Below are positions 34,579 to 44,418 of a DNA stretch of 64,000 nt, piece after piece. The notes below the pieces were generated by a model that searched no databases, was not told where the DNA came from, and worked only from the letters and a program-made list of their open reading frames with translations. This stretch comes from Pareuzebyella sediminis. GTDB taxonomy: Bacteria > Bacteroidota > Bacteroidia > Flavobacteriales > Flavobacteriaceae. The stretch is taken from the NCBI RefSeq assembly GCF_008367235.1, contig NZ_VTZS01000007.1, forward strand, positions 40,980-104,979. Direction: 5' to 3'. The translations under genes and the position numbers were made by a program. Positions within the stretch are counted from its first letter, which is position 1. The number at the start of each line of letters is the position of its first letter.

Positions 34579-36336
34579 TTATAGTTTAGGTATCAAATTG
34601 TTATCTACCAGTTGTAGGCCTTTATCTATGAGGTGTCCTACTTCTGGTTTTTTATGCTTAACGGTTTCGAGATGCATGCGTATTTCTTTTCCAAATTCGG
34701 TATCGTTATTGGTCATTGCCAGTTCATATAGTTCGACCGAAAGAAGCCAGTCGTCAGGGTAATTGAGTTTTAATTCCTCAAAGACTTTATGTCTTGAAAT
34801 TGTGGTGTTCTTACCTTCTCGATAATGCCTAATTTGCTCGTAGTATTGTACTAGTTTTGATTGGCTCACCGAAAGGGAAGGTTTTTTTAAGCTTGATGAG
34901 GTACGATGGGCAACCAAGTCAAAACTATTTATATCTGCCGGTCCGTTGAAGGCGGAAACTATTCTTTCTCCTACGGCCATATGGTACGGTTCGTTCTTGG
35001 ATTGATAGAGTATTCTGTTGCCATAGGTTACCCTACAATTAGTAAAAGTGACCAGAATGATTTCTCCTCTAAGATTACGGGTGCCCGTTAATATTGTTCC
35101 CGAAACTTTTATGTCACCCTCAAATTCTAAGGTGATGGTTTGCCCTTCGTAAATATTGTAGGCTTTTAAGTCTCTTGGGCTCATATGCTCAATAGCGATG
35201 TTGATACCCTTTAACTTCCCTAAGGGTGATCCAAAGCCTTTAGCATGCATGTCAATACCATGCCCGATCAACTCTTTTTCTCGGTAGGAAAGAGCGGTAT
35301 TGCCCTTGGTCTGAAAATAAACAGGATGGCCATCGTGTGCAATAACCTGCTCAAAATTCCCGGATATCTGTAGTCCAGTGGTCAGTTCTATGGTGCCCAG
35401 TTCCTTAGACTCAATAAGTTTTTGAATACCGATCAATCCCCCTTTTCGTAAAGCCATGGTGTCGGCAAATTCTTCTAAAACTTGGTTTAGATAGGCAAAA
35501 TCCGGAGTTACGAATAGTTGGGGCTGTGGTCGTGTAATATCGAATGGGGTATAGGCTGCTTCTAGACTATAGGGCAGTTTTTTTACCTTATCGGTCATGC
35601 ACCATACACTTTCACCGATGGAAGAGAGTAGGCCAGCTCCGTATATTTTCAGGTTTTTAACGGTACCGATCAATCCATACTCAACGGTCCACCAGTGTAG
35701 GTTCCTTATTAGTGCGATTTCGCTGGGTTCGCCCATAGTGCGTTGCAGTTCCTCAACATGCTCCTCTGCCTTATTGATATCTTCTAAAGGGGTGTCTACA
35801 GATTCCTTGAAAATCGAAAGTCGTCTAACGGCTTCATAAAGCTCAAAATCTTTGGCATTGGAAATGGCTTTTGAGCCGATTTCACCAAATCGGCGTAAAT
35901 ATTCGGCATATTCGGGGTTTGCGATAATAGGGGCATGACCTGCACCTTCGTGTATGATATCAGGTGCCGGAGTGTATTCGATGTGCTCTAATTGACGTAT
36001 TTCTGAAGCAATGACAAGCACGTTATATGCCTGAAATTCCATAAATGCCGATGGTGGAATAAAACCGTCAACGGCAACAGCGGCCCAGCCGATTTCCTTA
36101 AGAATACGGTTCATGCCGTACATGTTAGGAATATGTGCTATGGAAATACCGGTTTTTCGTAGCCCTTCTAGATATGAATTATGTGCTATGCCTTTTAAAT
36201 GGCTCACATTTTTTCGCATCACGTAACGCCAAACTGCCTGGTCAATGGCCGAATATAGACTGTAGTCCTGTGGCTTTATATACTGGCGCAAGTGATTTGG
36301 TAGTCTATCTAGAACGGGATTGCTTTCGTATGACAT
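34579..36336 (-). CDS. Aromatic amino acid hydroxylase (phenylalanine 4-monooxygenase family) with long C-terminal part
   Basis: 585 residues. The pterin-dependent hydroxylase core covers residues ~30-340. The iron ligands are visible in APDIIHEGAGHAPI (His129, His134) and the Glu in HWWTVEYGLIG. The bacterial single-domain enzymes are about 260-300 residues, so the ~240 residues after the core (GIDMHAKGFGSPLGKLKGIN, YEGQTITLEFEGDIKVSGTI) form an additional, largely beta-rich domain. The likely reaction is hydroxylation of phenylalanine to tyrosine with tetrahydrobiopterin, for catabolism or pigment synthesis. It is 21 bp upstream of the esterase gene, in the same direction. Confidence 0.92.
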   Translation of the reverse strand: MSYESNPVLDRLPNHLRQYIKPQDYSLYSAIDQAVWRYVMRKNVSHLKGIAHNSYLEGLRKTGISIAHIPNMYGMNRILKEIGWAAVAVDGFIPPSAFMEFQAYNVLVIASEIRQLEHIEYTPAPDIIHEGAGHAPIIANPEYAEYLRRFGEIGSKAISNAKDFELYEAVRRLSIFKESVDTPLEDINKAEEHVEELQRTMGEPSEIALIRNLHWWTVEYGLIGTVKNLKIYGAGLLSSIGESVWCMTDKVKKLPYSLEAAYTPFDITRPQPQLFVTPDFAYLNQVLEEFADTMALRKGGLIGIQKLIESKELGTIELTTGLQISGNFEQVIAHDGHPVYFQTKGNTALSYREKELIGHGIDMHAKGFGSPLGKLKGINIAIEHMSPRDLKAYNIYEGQTITLEFEGDIKVSGTILTGTRNLRGEIILVTFTNCRVTYGNRILYQSKNEPYHMAVGERIVSAFNGPADINSFDLVAHRTSSSLKKPSLSVSQSKLVQYYEQIRHYREGKNTTISRHKVFEELKLNYPDDWLLSVELYELAMTNNDTEFGKEIRMHLETVKHKKPEVGHLIDKGLQLVDNNLIPKL

Positions 36337-36463
36337 GACAGTTTTGAATGCTAGAGAGTTCCTTTGAGATGGCTTTTCTAAAGATACAAAATTGATTGTA
36401 GCAAATAGTTCAGGGGGTAAGTGTACCGTTTTTAAAGAGTGGGGAGAGACCCGTTATAAAAGT

Positions 36464-36499
36464 AAGGTGTGCTAGAGCTTAGTAGCTCTAGCACACCTT
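36464..36499 (-). terminator. Strong hairpin terminator after the DUF4136 gene
   Basis: AAGGTGTGCTAGAGC (36464-36478) and GCTCTAGCACACCTT (36485-36499) form a perfect 15-bp stem with a 6-nt loop, the longest stem seen in the window. It lies between the minus-strand DUF4136 gene and the start of the hydroxylase gene. The T run is poor, so processing or a regulatory role cannot be excluded. Confidence 0.7.
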
Positions 36500-36555
36500 A
36501 AAATAATGCCGGTAATATACCGAGTCTAAGTTACTAGCTCCCGTTGAGAGGAATT

Positions 36556-37125
36556 TTATCTTACTGCTACCGTGTTGGGCGGATATTGCATTAATATTTC
36601 TGAAACGAATTCACGAATTCGTTCTTCTTTCTTTTGAATATTATTAATGTTGCCTAGATTTCCCACTCCTTTGCCTTGCCATACCAACTCTCTGGTTTTG
36701 GCATCGACCAAATCGATATATAGTGAACCTTCGGTTCGAGTGCTCACCTGACTGCCGCCCCAGCCTGGGCCCCAGCCCCAACCAAAGCCTGGTCCCCAGC
36801 CCCAGCCGCCCCAACCCCAACCGAAGTTGTTATTGTAGATATCCACTTCTTCTTTTTCTTTGGTGAAAATGGCGACCAATAAATCAGGATTTTCAGACTT
36901 CACGAAACCTCGTTTAGACATTTCTGTTTCTATGGCCCGAAGAATTCGTTTTTTGTCCAAATCTGAAATTTGAGCCTTATCGATACCTGTTTTATAAAAG
37001 GCGTATGACTTGTACGTATTGAAGTCCGCTTCTTTATCATAGTCTGATAGTACACGTACAGAAGTGCAAGAACTCAAAACGAGCAGTGCCAATAAGGGTA
37101 GCGTAAGTATTTTAATTTTTTTCAT
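36556..37125 (-). CDS. DUF4136 lipoprotein with Gly-Trp-rich loop
   Basis: 189 residues from the ATG at 37125, which gives a lipoprotein signal (LTLPLLALLVLSSC). The DUF4136 domain shows VRVLSDYDKEADFNTYKSYA, a middle segment ENPDLLVAIFTKEKEEVDIY, and SLYIDLVDAKTRELVWQGKG. Between the last two is an insert of about 25 residues made almost only of Gly, Trp, Phe and Pro (GWGWGPGFGWGWGPGWGG). It is probably anchored in the outer membrane; function unknown. Confidence 0.9.
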   Translation of the reverse strand: MKKIKILTLPLLALLVLSSCTSVRVLSDYDKEADFNTYKSYAFYKTGIDKAQISDLDKKRILRAIETEMSKRGFVKSENPDLLVAIFTKEKEEVDIYNNNFGWGWGGWGWGPGFGWGWGPGWGGSQVSTRTEGSLYIDLVDAKTRELVWQGKGVGNLGNINNIQKKEERIREFVSEILMQYPPNTVAVR

Positions 37126-37201
37126 AACAAGTATTTTTATGGGAGTTAACAATTTTTGCTTTAAAAAATAGACTCAAAAACCATGCCGAATGCCCATCTC
37201 T

Positions 37202-37372
<171 letters not shown>

Positions 37373-37624
37373 TTATTTCCTAATTGCAATTTAAATGATT
37401 GATTCTATATTGATGGACCATTTGCCCTTAAAAGAATCTGGTATCTTGATTTATTTCAAAGTGAACAAAGTGTTTGCTCTTTATAGCAAAAGATACCAAA
37501 ATAATGTACATTTAATAGGTGTTTCACGTGTATTCAACGAAAAATAACAATGCAAAAGCGATAGGTGTGTTATCGAATAAAAGGGCAAATAAACAATTAA
37601 CTTTATTCATGCCCGTTTAACCCT

Positions 37625-37954
37625 ATGCGTATGATCTTAGTCTTTAAACATTTCTTTTATAAAAATTACGTAGGGCTATCGCTATGGCCCTTTATCTTCT
37701 TAAAAAATAATGATTTAAAAGAAGATATCGTACTCATCAACCACGAAAGGATTCATTTAAGACAACAACAAGAATTGTTGATCGTATTCTTTTATATCTT
37801 CTATTTTATGGAATGGGTCGTTCGATGCATGCTATATTTTGATACTTACAAGGCCTACCAAAATATGAGCTTTGAAAAAGAGGCCTATAACAATGAAAAG
37901 AATCTTGCTTATTTGAAGGAACGCAAGCCCTTTAGTTTCATAAAGTATTTTTGA
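37625..37954 (+). CDS. Hypothetical membrane protein with HExxH motif, 109 aa
   Basis: The segment VLINHERIHLRQQQELLIVF contains HERIH, the HExxH zinc-peptidase signature, followed by a hydrophobic helix (LIVFFYIFYFMEWVVRCMLY). The protein resembles a stripped-down version of the M56/BlaR-type peptidase helix; a third zinc ligand may be provided by E86 in FEKEAYNNEKNL. Whether it is an active protease is unknown. It is directly upstream of the -7 box at 37959. Confidence 0.72.
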   Translation: MRMILVFKHFFYKNYVGLSLWPFIFLKNNDLKEDIVLINHERIHLRQQQELLIVFFYIFYFMEWVVRCMLYFDTYKAYQNMSFEKEAYNNEKNLAYLKERKPFSFIKYF

Positions 37955-37958
37955 GTAT

Positions 37959-37966
37959 TACTTTTG
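37959..37966 (+). promoter_or_regulatory. -7 box for the desulfhydrase/glucosaminidase/hemL operon
   Basis: TACTTTTG matches TAnnTTTG and ends 41 bp before the first gene's start at 38008. A -33 element is not clear. Confidence 0.5.
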
Positions 37967-38007
37967 TCAAAAAAGGTCTTTTTCCTCCATGTATCTGAAA
38001 TTGTGCC

Positions 38008-38952
38008 GTGACGGATCATGATCGAACTAGGGTAGAGGTTATGGAAGTACAATCTACAAACGAGCCTATTGAACTAAAGCCTATCACGGATAAGAATATT
38101 CTACTTTCCATAAAAAGGGAAGACACTCTCCACCCCATTATTTCAGGAAATAAATTGAGAAAGCTCAAGTACAATTTGTTGCAAGCAAAGCAGCAGGGTT
38201 GTAAAACGGTACTAACTTTTGGAGGGGCTTTTTCCAATCATATTGCGGCTACGGCCCACGCAGGTAAGATACACGGATTTCATACAGTGGGTGTTATTCG
38301 TGGGGAAGAACTTGTTGATCGTTGGAAGGAAAACCCGACCCTGGGGCAGGCCGCAAAAGATGGTATGCGTTTTAAATTTCTATCAAGGGAAGACTATAGA
38401 AAGAAGTCTCATAAAGCCATGCATCAAGAATTGGAACGTGATTTTGGACTTTTTTACCTGTTGCCTGAAGGGGGCACCAATGAACTGGCAGTAAAGGGTT
38501 GTGAAGAAATTTTAGCACCAGGTGATACCAAATTCGATTTCATCTGCTGTCCTGTCGGAACCGGGGGCACTCTTGCCGGAATCATAAATAGTGCCAACCC
38601 CGGGCAAAGGGTTTTAGGCTTTCCTGCGCTAAAGGGTGGTTTTTTAACAGAAGATATTTGTAAATTTGCCCAAAAGGATAATTGGGAACTTGTCAATGAT
38701 TATCACTTTGGGGGGTATGCAAAGGTAGATGTTGGACTGGTCGAATTCATGAATAATTTCTTTTCAGAGACCCAAATCCCATTAGATCCCATTTATACCG
38801 GTAAGATGATGTTCGGAATTATAGACTTGATCAAAAAGGACTTTTTCCCTTCCAACACAAAAATACTGGCGATTCATACTGGTGGGTTGCAGGGTATTAA
38901 AGGAATGAACGCTAAGTTGAAATTGAAAAATATATCATTGTTACGCATATGA
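38008..38952 (+). CDS. PLP-dependent D-cysteine desulfhydrase/ACC deaminase-like enzyme
   Basis: 314 residues of fold-type II PLP enzyme. The PLP lysine is in SGNKLRKLKYN, the nucleobase-type contact in LTFGGAFSNHIAATAHAG, and the phosphate-binding loop is CPVGTGGTLAGI. This family includes D-cysteine desulfhydrase and 1-aminocyclopropane-1-carboxylate deaminase, which cannot be separated by eye; the former is more likely in this group. The start may instead be the internal Met12 (MEVQSTNEPIEL). Its stop overlaps the glucosaminidase gene by 4 bp. Confidence 0.9.
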   Translation: MTDHDRTRVEVMEVQSTNEPIELKPITDKNILLSIKREDTLHPIISGNKLRKLKYNLLQAKQQGCKTVLTFGGAFSNHIAATAHAGKIHGFHTVGVIRGEELVDRWKENPTLGQAAKDGMRFKFLSREDYRKKSHKAMHQELERDFGLFYLLPEGGTNELAVKGCEEILAPGDTKFDFICCPVGTGGTLAGIINSANPGQRVLGFPALKGGFLTEDICKFAQKDNWELVNDYHFGGYAKVDVGLVEFMNNFFSETQIPLDPIYTGKMMFGIIDLIKKDFFPSNTKILAIHTGGLQGIKGMNAKLKLKNISLLRI

Positions 38953-39812
38953 CGAGACAAATCGGGTTGCTTTTTCTTTTGGGTATAGTTTTGATAGGTT
39001 GTAAGACCAAACGTACCGTTTCCAATAACAATAACAGGGAGAACTATGCTAGTAGTTCTGAAACGGTGACGGTAGTTAAAAGTAAATCTACCCATGAGGT
39101 GGGCGACTCCTATACCATGCCAAAGGACACCGGTAAATTTGTGCGATTGGCTATAGAGAGCCCTCAAGAATACATCGAAGTTTTTTCCGAAATCGCACAA
39201 TTGGAGATGAAGGCCTATGGCATACCAGCCAGTATAACCTTGGCCCAGGGTCTTTTGGAAAGTGGTTTTGGAAAAGGTGCCCTAGCCCTCAAAACCAACA
39301 ATCATTTTGGTATCAAATGCCATACTGGATGGCAAGGAGAATATGATTTTCACGATGATGATGAAAAAGGAGAGTGTTTTCGAAAATATAACCATCCCAT
39401 GTATTCCTACCGCGACCATAGTATTTTCTTGTCGGGTCGCTCGCGTTATGCGTTTCTTTTCGATTTGCCCAATGATGATTACAAGGCTTGGGCCAAAGGC
39501 TTGAGAAAGGCGGGTTATGCCACCGATAGGCATTATCCTCAAAAGTTGATTGGTCTTATTGAACGCTATCAATTGCATAAATTTGACGAAGCTGTAGCCA
39601 CTAAGGGGTATGGTCGTAGCCCTCAAAAAAATGTGGTTATGGCCAGTAGCCCGCTTGTCAGCACCCATACGGTCAAGCAGGGAGATACCCTTTATTCCAT
39701 TTCCAAGAGATATTCGGTTTCTGTAGATGACCTCATGCGGTGGAACTATATGTATGATAGTCATATTTCAGTGGGGCAAGAACTTACCGTTAAGACCCAA
39801 AACTTTAATTGA
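38949..39812 (+). CDS. Glucosaminidase-domain lipoprotein with LysM
   Basis: 287 residues. The lipobox IVLIGC (Cys18) predicts a lipoprotein. The glucosaminidase domain (~65-205) has [32 protein letters not shown] and [18 protein letters not shown], with the catalytic Glu in LLESGFG. A single LysM follows (~238-283: [20 protein letters not shown]). It cleaves N-acetylglucosamine linkages in peptidoglycan. It overlaps both neighbours by 4 bp, so three unrelated functions share one operon. Confidence 0.93.
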   Translation: MTRQIGLLFLLGIVLIGCKTKRTVSNNNNRENYASSSETVTVVKSKSTHEVGDSYTMPKDTGKFVRLAIESPQEYIEVFSEIAQLEMKAYGIPASITLAQGLLESGFGKGALALKTNNHFGIKCHTGWQGEYDFHDDDEKGECFRKYNHPMYSYRDHSIFLSGRSRYAFLFDLPNDDYKAWAKGLRKAGYATDRHYPQKLIGLIERYQLHKFDEAVATKGYGRSPQKNVVMASSPLVSTHTVKQGDTLYSISKRYSVSVDDLMRWNYMYDSHISVGQELTVKTQNFN

Positions 39813-41095
39813 ACATGCTATACCAAAGAAGTAGTGCCCTTTTTAAAGAGGCCCAAAAATATATTCCTGGTGGTGTGAATTCTCCTGTACGTGCTTTTAA
39901 AGCTGTTGGGGGCGATCCCATTTTTGTAAAACATGCCAGTGGTGCCTATCTATATGACGAAGATGGTAATCGTCTTATTGATTATATTGCATCATGGGGT
40001 CCTCTGATCTTGGGTCACGCCTACGAGCCCGTTATCAATGCAGTCATCGATAAGGCAAAGAAGGGCACTTCCTTCGGAATGCCTACGCAGATAGAAACGG
40101 AACTGGCACGTTTGGCGGTGTCAATGGTTCCGAACATCGATAAGATACGTTTCGTCAACAGCGGTACTGAGGCTTGTATGAGCGCTGTTCGCTTAGCAAG
40201 AGGATATACCGGCAAAGATAAGATCATTAAATTTTCAGGCTGCTATCACGGGCATTCCGATTCGTTTTTGATTCAAGCGGGAAGTGGCGCGGTTACTTTT
40301 GGCAGCCCGAACAGTCCGGGTGTTACCCAAGGGACGGCCAAAGATACCTTATTGGCGCGTTACAATGATTTGGAAAGTGTTCATCAAATCGTTGCGGCCA
40401 ATAAAGATGAAATCGCTGCCGTAATCATAGAACCTGTTGCTGGAAATATGGGATGTATTATTCCATCGAACGAGTTTATAAACGGGCTACGCAACATCTG
40501 TACACAAGAAAATATACTGCTCATTTTTGATGAGGTCATGACTGGTTTTAGATTGGGTAGGGGAGGGGCCCAGGAAGCTCTTAATATCGATGCCGATATA
40601 CTCTGCTTTGGAAAGGTGATCGGAGGAGGCCTGCCCGTAGGTGCCTTTGCGGCCCGCTCGGAAATCATGACTCATTTAGCGCCTGAGGGCCCCGTGTACC
40701 AAGCGGGTACCCTTAGCGGAAACCCTTTGGCCATGGCTGCGGGACTCGCAATGTTAAGTGAACTGGACCAACGCCCGGAAATTTTCGATAGCCTAGCGAA
40801 AAAAACCGCCTATTTGCACGATAGCTTTGATGAGGTTCTAAATAAAAAGGGCATCCCTTATCATATCAACCGATTCGGAAGCATGATTTCGTTGCATTTT
40901 ACCGAAGAACCTGTAACCGATTTTGAATCATCTGCTAAGGGAAATAACGACATGTTCAAAAAGTATTTTCACGGCATGCTCGATAAGGGGATATACCTGC
41001 CTCCTAGTGCTTTCGAAAGTTACTTTTTAAACGATGCTTTGAGCTATCAAGACCTTGATGAGACCATTTCGGCTCTGGAAGGGTTGACATTCTGA
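39809..41095 (+). CDS. hemL: Glutamate-1-semialdehyde 2,1-aminomutase
   Basis: 428 residues, full length. N-terminal [20 protein letters not shown], the class III aminotransferase [30 protein letters not shown], and the PLP lysine in [16 protein letters not shown]. It makes 5-aminolevulinate from glutamate-1-semialdehyde in the C5 route to haem. Start at residue 1 or 3. It overlaps the glucosaminidase gene by 4 bp and ends the operon. Confidence 0.97.
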   Translation: MNMLYQRSSALFKEAQKYIPGGVNSPVRAFKAVGGDPIFVKHASGAYLYDEDGNRLIDYIASWGPLILGHAYEPVINAVIDKAKKGTSFGMPTQIETELARLAVSMVPNIDKIRFVNSGTEACMSAVRLARGYTGKDKIIKFSGCYHGHSDSFLIQAGSGAVTFGSPNSPGVTQGTAKDTLLARYNDLESVHQIVAANKDEIAAVIIEPVAGNMGCIIPSNEFINGLRNICTQENILLIFDEVMTGFRLGRGGAQEALNIDADILCFGKVIGGGLPVGAFAARSEIMTHLAPEGPVYQAGTLSGNPLAMAAGLAMLSELDQRPEIFDSLAKKTAYLHDSFDEVLNKKGIPYHINRFGSMISLHFTEEPVTDFESSAKGNNDMFKKYFHGMLDKGIYLPPSAFESYFLNDALSYQDLDETISALEGLTF

Positions 41096-41125
41096 GGTCT
41101 ATTACTTCGCCCCAGTAATATGTCG

Positions 41126-42286
41126 TTACAATCTTATTTTTAGATAATTAATGACGGCACTATTGCCTTGTAAGACATTCTTCGGCATGGGTTCTTCTTC
41201 GGTGAAAACTTCCAATTCCTTTCGGGGCAAGACGGTCACAAAATCTTCTTTATAACCTTCATCGTAAGGAATACTGCCCATGTTGAGGTCAAGATGATGA
41301 CCAAAAAAATTATAGACCGCAGATCTTTTTGAATACCCATAATCATGTTTTTCCAAAGGCAGATGCACATTCTCGACCCTGTTCTCCCCATTGTAAAGTG
41401 CATATACTTTTTGGATATATGGATATTCTACCCGGGGCGTATTACGGGTCCAGTCCGCTCCATCGGAAACGATAATCATAGGTCTGGGCGCACATAGGGC
41501 GGCCACCTCCACATTGTTGGTTTGGTGGCTGGCACTTTTATGTATAGGCATGCCGCTTTCACATACGCAGCCACCAAAAAAGTGTGCAGATACCTGTACA
41601 ACCGGAGCAGCCACTTTAATACGGTCGTCGATTGCTGTTAGTACGAAGGTCTGGGTGCCTCCTCCTGAACCTCCTGTCATACCGATGCGTTCCGGATCGA
41701 CGTCTGATCTAGATAACAAATAGTCTAATACCCGTTTGCTATTGTAGGTTTGAAGCAGTAGAGCGATGGGCATTTTGTGGTCTACCTGCTTACTTTCGGC
41801 ATATCCAATCATATCATAGGCGAAAACCACGGCACCCATCCGGGCCATTGTAGCTGCCCTTTTCTGTATATCTTCCGTAAACCGTTTGTCTTTGAGGTGC
41901 CCGTGGGGCGAAAGAATAGCGGCATATGTTCCGTCCTCCGAAGCTGGTCGGTATAGATTTCCGGTAATATAGAAGCCTGGGAAACTTTCAATGGCGATAT
42001 TCTCGACGATGTATCCGTCCATTTCATGTTTATTTCGAATAATGGCATTGAAATTCCCTTCGATATTAGGCATTTTATCAAATTGCATTCCCTCTAAGAT
42101 CCCTTTTTTAATCTTGGCGGCCCTTGCCTCCCATGAGGCGCGGTCATTCCATTCTGTAGCGAACTCCTTTAGCATTTGGTTGCCCTCGTCTTCCGTCCAA
42201 TAATGACCGACGCACAACATCGATTCTTGGGCAAGGCCATAGCCGCAAGATGCAATGAATACAAACATTAAGATGATAATCTTCAT
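41126..42286 (-). CDS. Secreted alpha/beta-hydrolase (acetyl-xylan esterase-like)
   Basis: 386 residues from the ATG at 42286, giving a signal peptide (IIILMFVFIASCGYGLAQ); the frame extends upstream into the neighbouring gene. Catalytic Ser in RIGMTGGSGGGTQT, probable Asp in RPMIIVSDGADWTRN, and His in LPLEKHDYGYSKR. Blocks such as YAAILSPHGHLKDKRFTEDI fit abhydrolase/dienelactone or acetyl-xylan esterase families. It lies 13 bp downstream of the TolB-like gene, so the two are co-expressed. The substrate is not known; a carbohydrate ester is plausible. Confidence 0.82.
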   Translation of the reverse strand: MKIIILMFVFIASCGYGLAQESMLCVGHYWTEDEGNQMLKEFATEWNDRASWEARAAKIKKGILEGMQFDKMPNIEGNFNAIIRNKHEMDGYIVENIAIESFPGFYITGNLYRPASEDGTYAAILSPHGHLKDKRFTEDIQKRAATMARMGAVVFAYDMIGYAESKQVDHKMPIALLLQTYNSKRVLDYLLSRSDVDPERIGMTGGSGGGTQTFVLTAIDDRIKVAAPVVQVSAHFFGGCVCESGMPIHKSASHQTNNVEVAALCAPRPMIIVSDGADWTRNTPRVEYPYIQKVYALYNGENRVENVHLPLEKHDYGYSKRSAVYNFFGHHLDLNMGSIPYDEGYKEDFVTVLPRKELEVFTEEEPMPKNVLQGNSAVINYLKIRL

Positions 42287-42299
42287 TTTTTTAAGATAT

Positions 42300-43802
42300 T
42301 TAGTCAATTTTAGAATTACTGATAAAAGCGATGTATCTGCTGTCGGGTGACCAACTAGGTACATTTATGGATCCCTGTCCTCCGTAAAGATAGGCTACAA
42401 CTTTTGGGCGGCCCCCATCTAGGGGTATTTTTCTTAAATATACTTGCTTATAGAAGGGATGGTCTTGGGCATCGACTTCAGGAAGGTAAGAAAGAAAGAC
42501 CACCCATTTCCCATCAGGGGAAATGTGGGGAAACCAATTTTGAAGTTCGTCATCGGTCAACTGTTCCTGATGACTACCATCGGGAAGCATACGCCAGAGT
42601 TCCATGGATCCGGTTCTGGCAGAATTGAAGTAAATGAATTTTCCATTAGGGGTGTATTCTGAACCATCATCAAGAGTGGGCTGGTCTGTTAGTTTTATTT
42701 CATCCCCCTTACCGTTCGATAGAATTTTGTAAATATTGTATTTGTCATTTCTTCTGCCCGTATAGGTCAACCATTTTCCGTCGGGTGACCAGCCGTGTAA
42801 ATAGCTTGGTCCTAAAGGGGTTATTCGTTTAGGAATGCCCCCATTCACCGGAACGGTGTAAACGATCGATCCATATTGGGCCTCCCCACTAGAGCTGCTA
42901 ATACCAAGCATGGTCCCGTCGAATGAGAGCACGTGGTCATTATTGTTGCGATTGGCAAAATCTGTCGGAAGAACATCGATTTTATTATCGGAAAGGTCGA
43001 AACGGTATATTAAACCTTCGCTATTAAATATTAAGGTTTTATTGTCTGGGGTCCAGTTGGGAGCTTGAATTGAATTCGGAGCCGAATACAGGATTTTTCT
43101 TGCCCCCGTCTGTATTTCCATAATCTCAAGATGGCTACCGATATAATCGTTGTAGGGCGTGAATTTGGTATCGGGTGGAATGACGATACGAACGTTTGCG
43201 AACTCGGCTTTCTCTACTATATCGGCGTTGTGCGAGCAAACGAATAAACCTGCCAACATTTCGACCGGAAAATCGAAATCAGGTATCTCCACTGTCCAAA
43301 AAGGATTACCGTAGGTCGCCACGCTCATAAAAAAACTTCGGCCCCGTCTTTCCAATTGAATGATGTCGGGGGCATTGATAGGGCACTTTACCTCTTCGAT
43401 ATGTGTTCCCTCCTTTTTACGGTATTGAATGGAAGTAAGACCATCGCCATGAACGGTGGCGCAAACCATGGCCGCACTGGGTTCGGTGGTCGTTCGCACC
43501 ATCCAACCTAACTTGCGATGTGGATCGACCCCTTCGCCGATAAACTTGGCCCGGGTGCGTAGTATAAAATTTCCGCTAAGCTTTTTATAGGTAAAATGAA
43601 ACTCATCCTTGTCGAACCAAATATTACTCCCTGAACCCGATAAACGATAGATTTGGTCCTTTGAATTATATAAAGTCAGCCCCTTGTGTTTTACCGGGCC
43701 TATATCTGCGCTTGAACTGAAGTCGCCCAAGTAATTTTGAGCCGAAGATAATTGCGGGAATAGGCTAAAAATCAATATCCAAAGAAATCTTTTGCTTTTC
43801 AT
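42300..43802 (-). CDS. Secreted TolB-like WD40/PD40 protein with N-terminal lectin-like domain
   Basis: 500 residues with a signal peptide (LWILIFSLFPQLSSAQ). Residues ~20-200 resemble a DUF1349/concanavalin-like sandwich (GNFILRTRAKFIGEGVDPHR, LGWMVRTTTEPSAAMV). The C-terminal ~280 residues are PD40 propeller blades with the repeated pattern SPDGKWLTYTGR, TPNGKFIYFNSAR, SPDGKWVVFLSY and SPDSRYIAFIS. It is upstream of the esterase (13 bp), suggesting a shared substrate. It is not the TolB of the Tol-Pal complex. Confidence 0.85.
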   Translation of the reverse strand: MKSKRFLWILIFSLFPQLSSAQNYLGDFSSSADIGPVKHKGLTLYNSKDQIYRLSGSGSNIWFDKDEFHFTYKKLSGNFILRTRAKFIGEGVDPHRKLGWMVRTTTEPSAAMVCATVHGDGLTSIQYRKKEGTHIEEVKCPINAPDIIQLERRGRSFFMSVATYGNPFWTVEIPDFDFPVEMLAGLFVCSHNADIVEKAEFANVRIVIPPDTKFTPYNDYIGSHLEIMEIQTGARKILYSAPNSIQAPNWTPDNKTLIFNSEGLIYRFDLSDNKIDVLPTDFANRNNNDHVLSFDGTMLGISSSSGEAQYGSIVYTVPVNGGIPKRITPLGPSYLHGWSPDGKWLTYTGRRNDKYNIYKILSNGKGDEIKLTDQPTLDDGSEYTPNGKFIYFNSARTGSMELWRMLPDGSHQEQLTDDELQNWFPHISPDGKWVVFLSYLPEVDAQDHPFYKQVYLRKIPLDGGRPKVVAYLYGGQGSINVPSWSPDSRYIAFISNSKID

Positions 43803-43853
43803 GTATTAGACCATCTGAAAACTAGGCAGTGTACATTTTTTATGTTGACCATA

Positions 43854-44291
43854 CTATTCAATTAGAGGTACAATAAGTACGGGTATTTTTGACTTTTTGA
43901 CGATTTCGGTTGAAACACTCCCTAAGAATACTTTGTATAAAAAACTATGCTCATGGTGGCCTAAAATAATCAAATCAATATTTAATTTCTCCGATTCGGC
44001 CATAATCATTTCTACCGTTGCCCCTTGAACAAGTAACCCGTCGGCTTCGATTTCTTTTTTGGTAAGGCCCATAGCATAATCTTGGAGTTGTCGGTGTTCT
44101 TCCCTTAGTTCTTCAGCGAGGGTATCCCTAATATATTGTGGGCCCACCTCATAACCCACAAAGTCAGGTTCAGGTTCCGCAATATGGATCAGCCATACTT
44201 TTGAACCGAATTTAGTAGCTATTTCCGCCGCATAATCTAGCAACAGTTTTTCATTGTTTTCAAAGTCTATGGCGACCAATATATTTTTCAT
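43854..44291 (-). CDS. Universal stress protein (UspA family)
   Basis: 145 residues with the UspA pattern: KNILVAIDFENNEKLLLDYA, VWLIHIAEPEPDF, and the C-terminal LIILGHHEHSFLYKVFLGSV with STEIVKKSKIPVLIVP. The G-2x-G-9x-G(S/T) ATP-binding loop is degenerate (GHHEH), so ATP binding is uncertain. It stands alone. Confidence 0.93.
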   Translation of the reverse strand: MKNILVAIDFENNEKLLLDYAAEIATKFGSKVWLIHIAEPEPDFVGYEVGPQYIRDTLAEELREEHRQLQDYAMGLTKKEIEADGLLVQGATVEMIMAESEKLNIDLIILGHHEHSFLYKVFLGSVSTEIVKKSKIPVLIVPLIE

Positions 44292-44360
44292 ACCGATATT
44301 TTAAACGAGAGCTACGTCCGTGGGTTTAAGTATTCGCTTAAAGATAAGAATTACTCCAAT

Positions 44361-44388
44361 AAAAAAAGCCGTTCATGAGATGAACGGC
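44361..44388 (-). terminator. Rho-independent terminator
   Basis: GCCGTTCAT (44368-44376) and ATGAACGGC (44380-44388) pair perfectly around a 3-nt loop; on the minus strand a run of seven T (44367-44361) follows. It terminates the LTXXQ-like gene. Confidence 0.9.
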
Positions 44389-44418
44389 CTGAAGAAAATA
44401 AAATAACTCTAACCTAAA

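Noticed and set aside
36464..36499. Operator for the hydroxylase gene
   Set aside because: The 15-bp stem with 6-nt loop downstream of the DUF4136 gene is better explained as a terminator, although the T run is weak.
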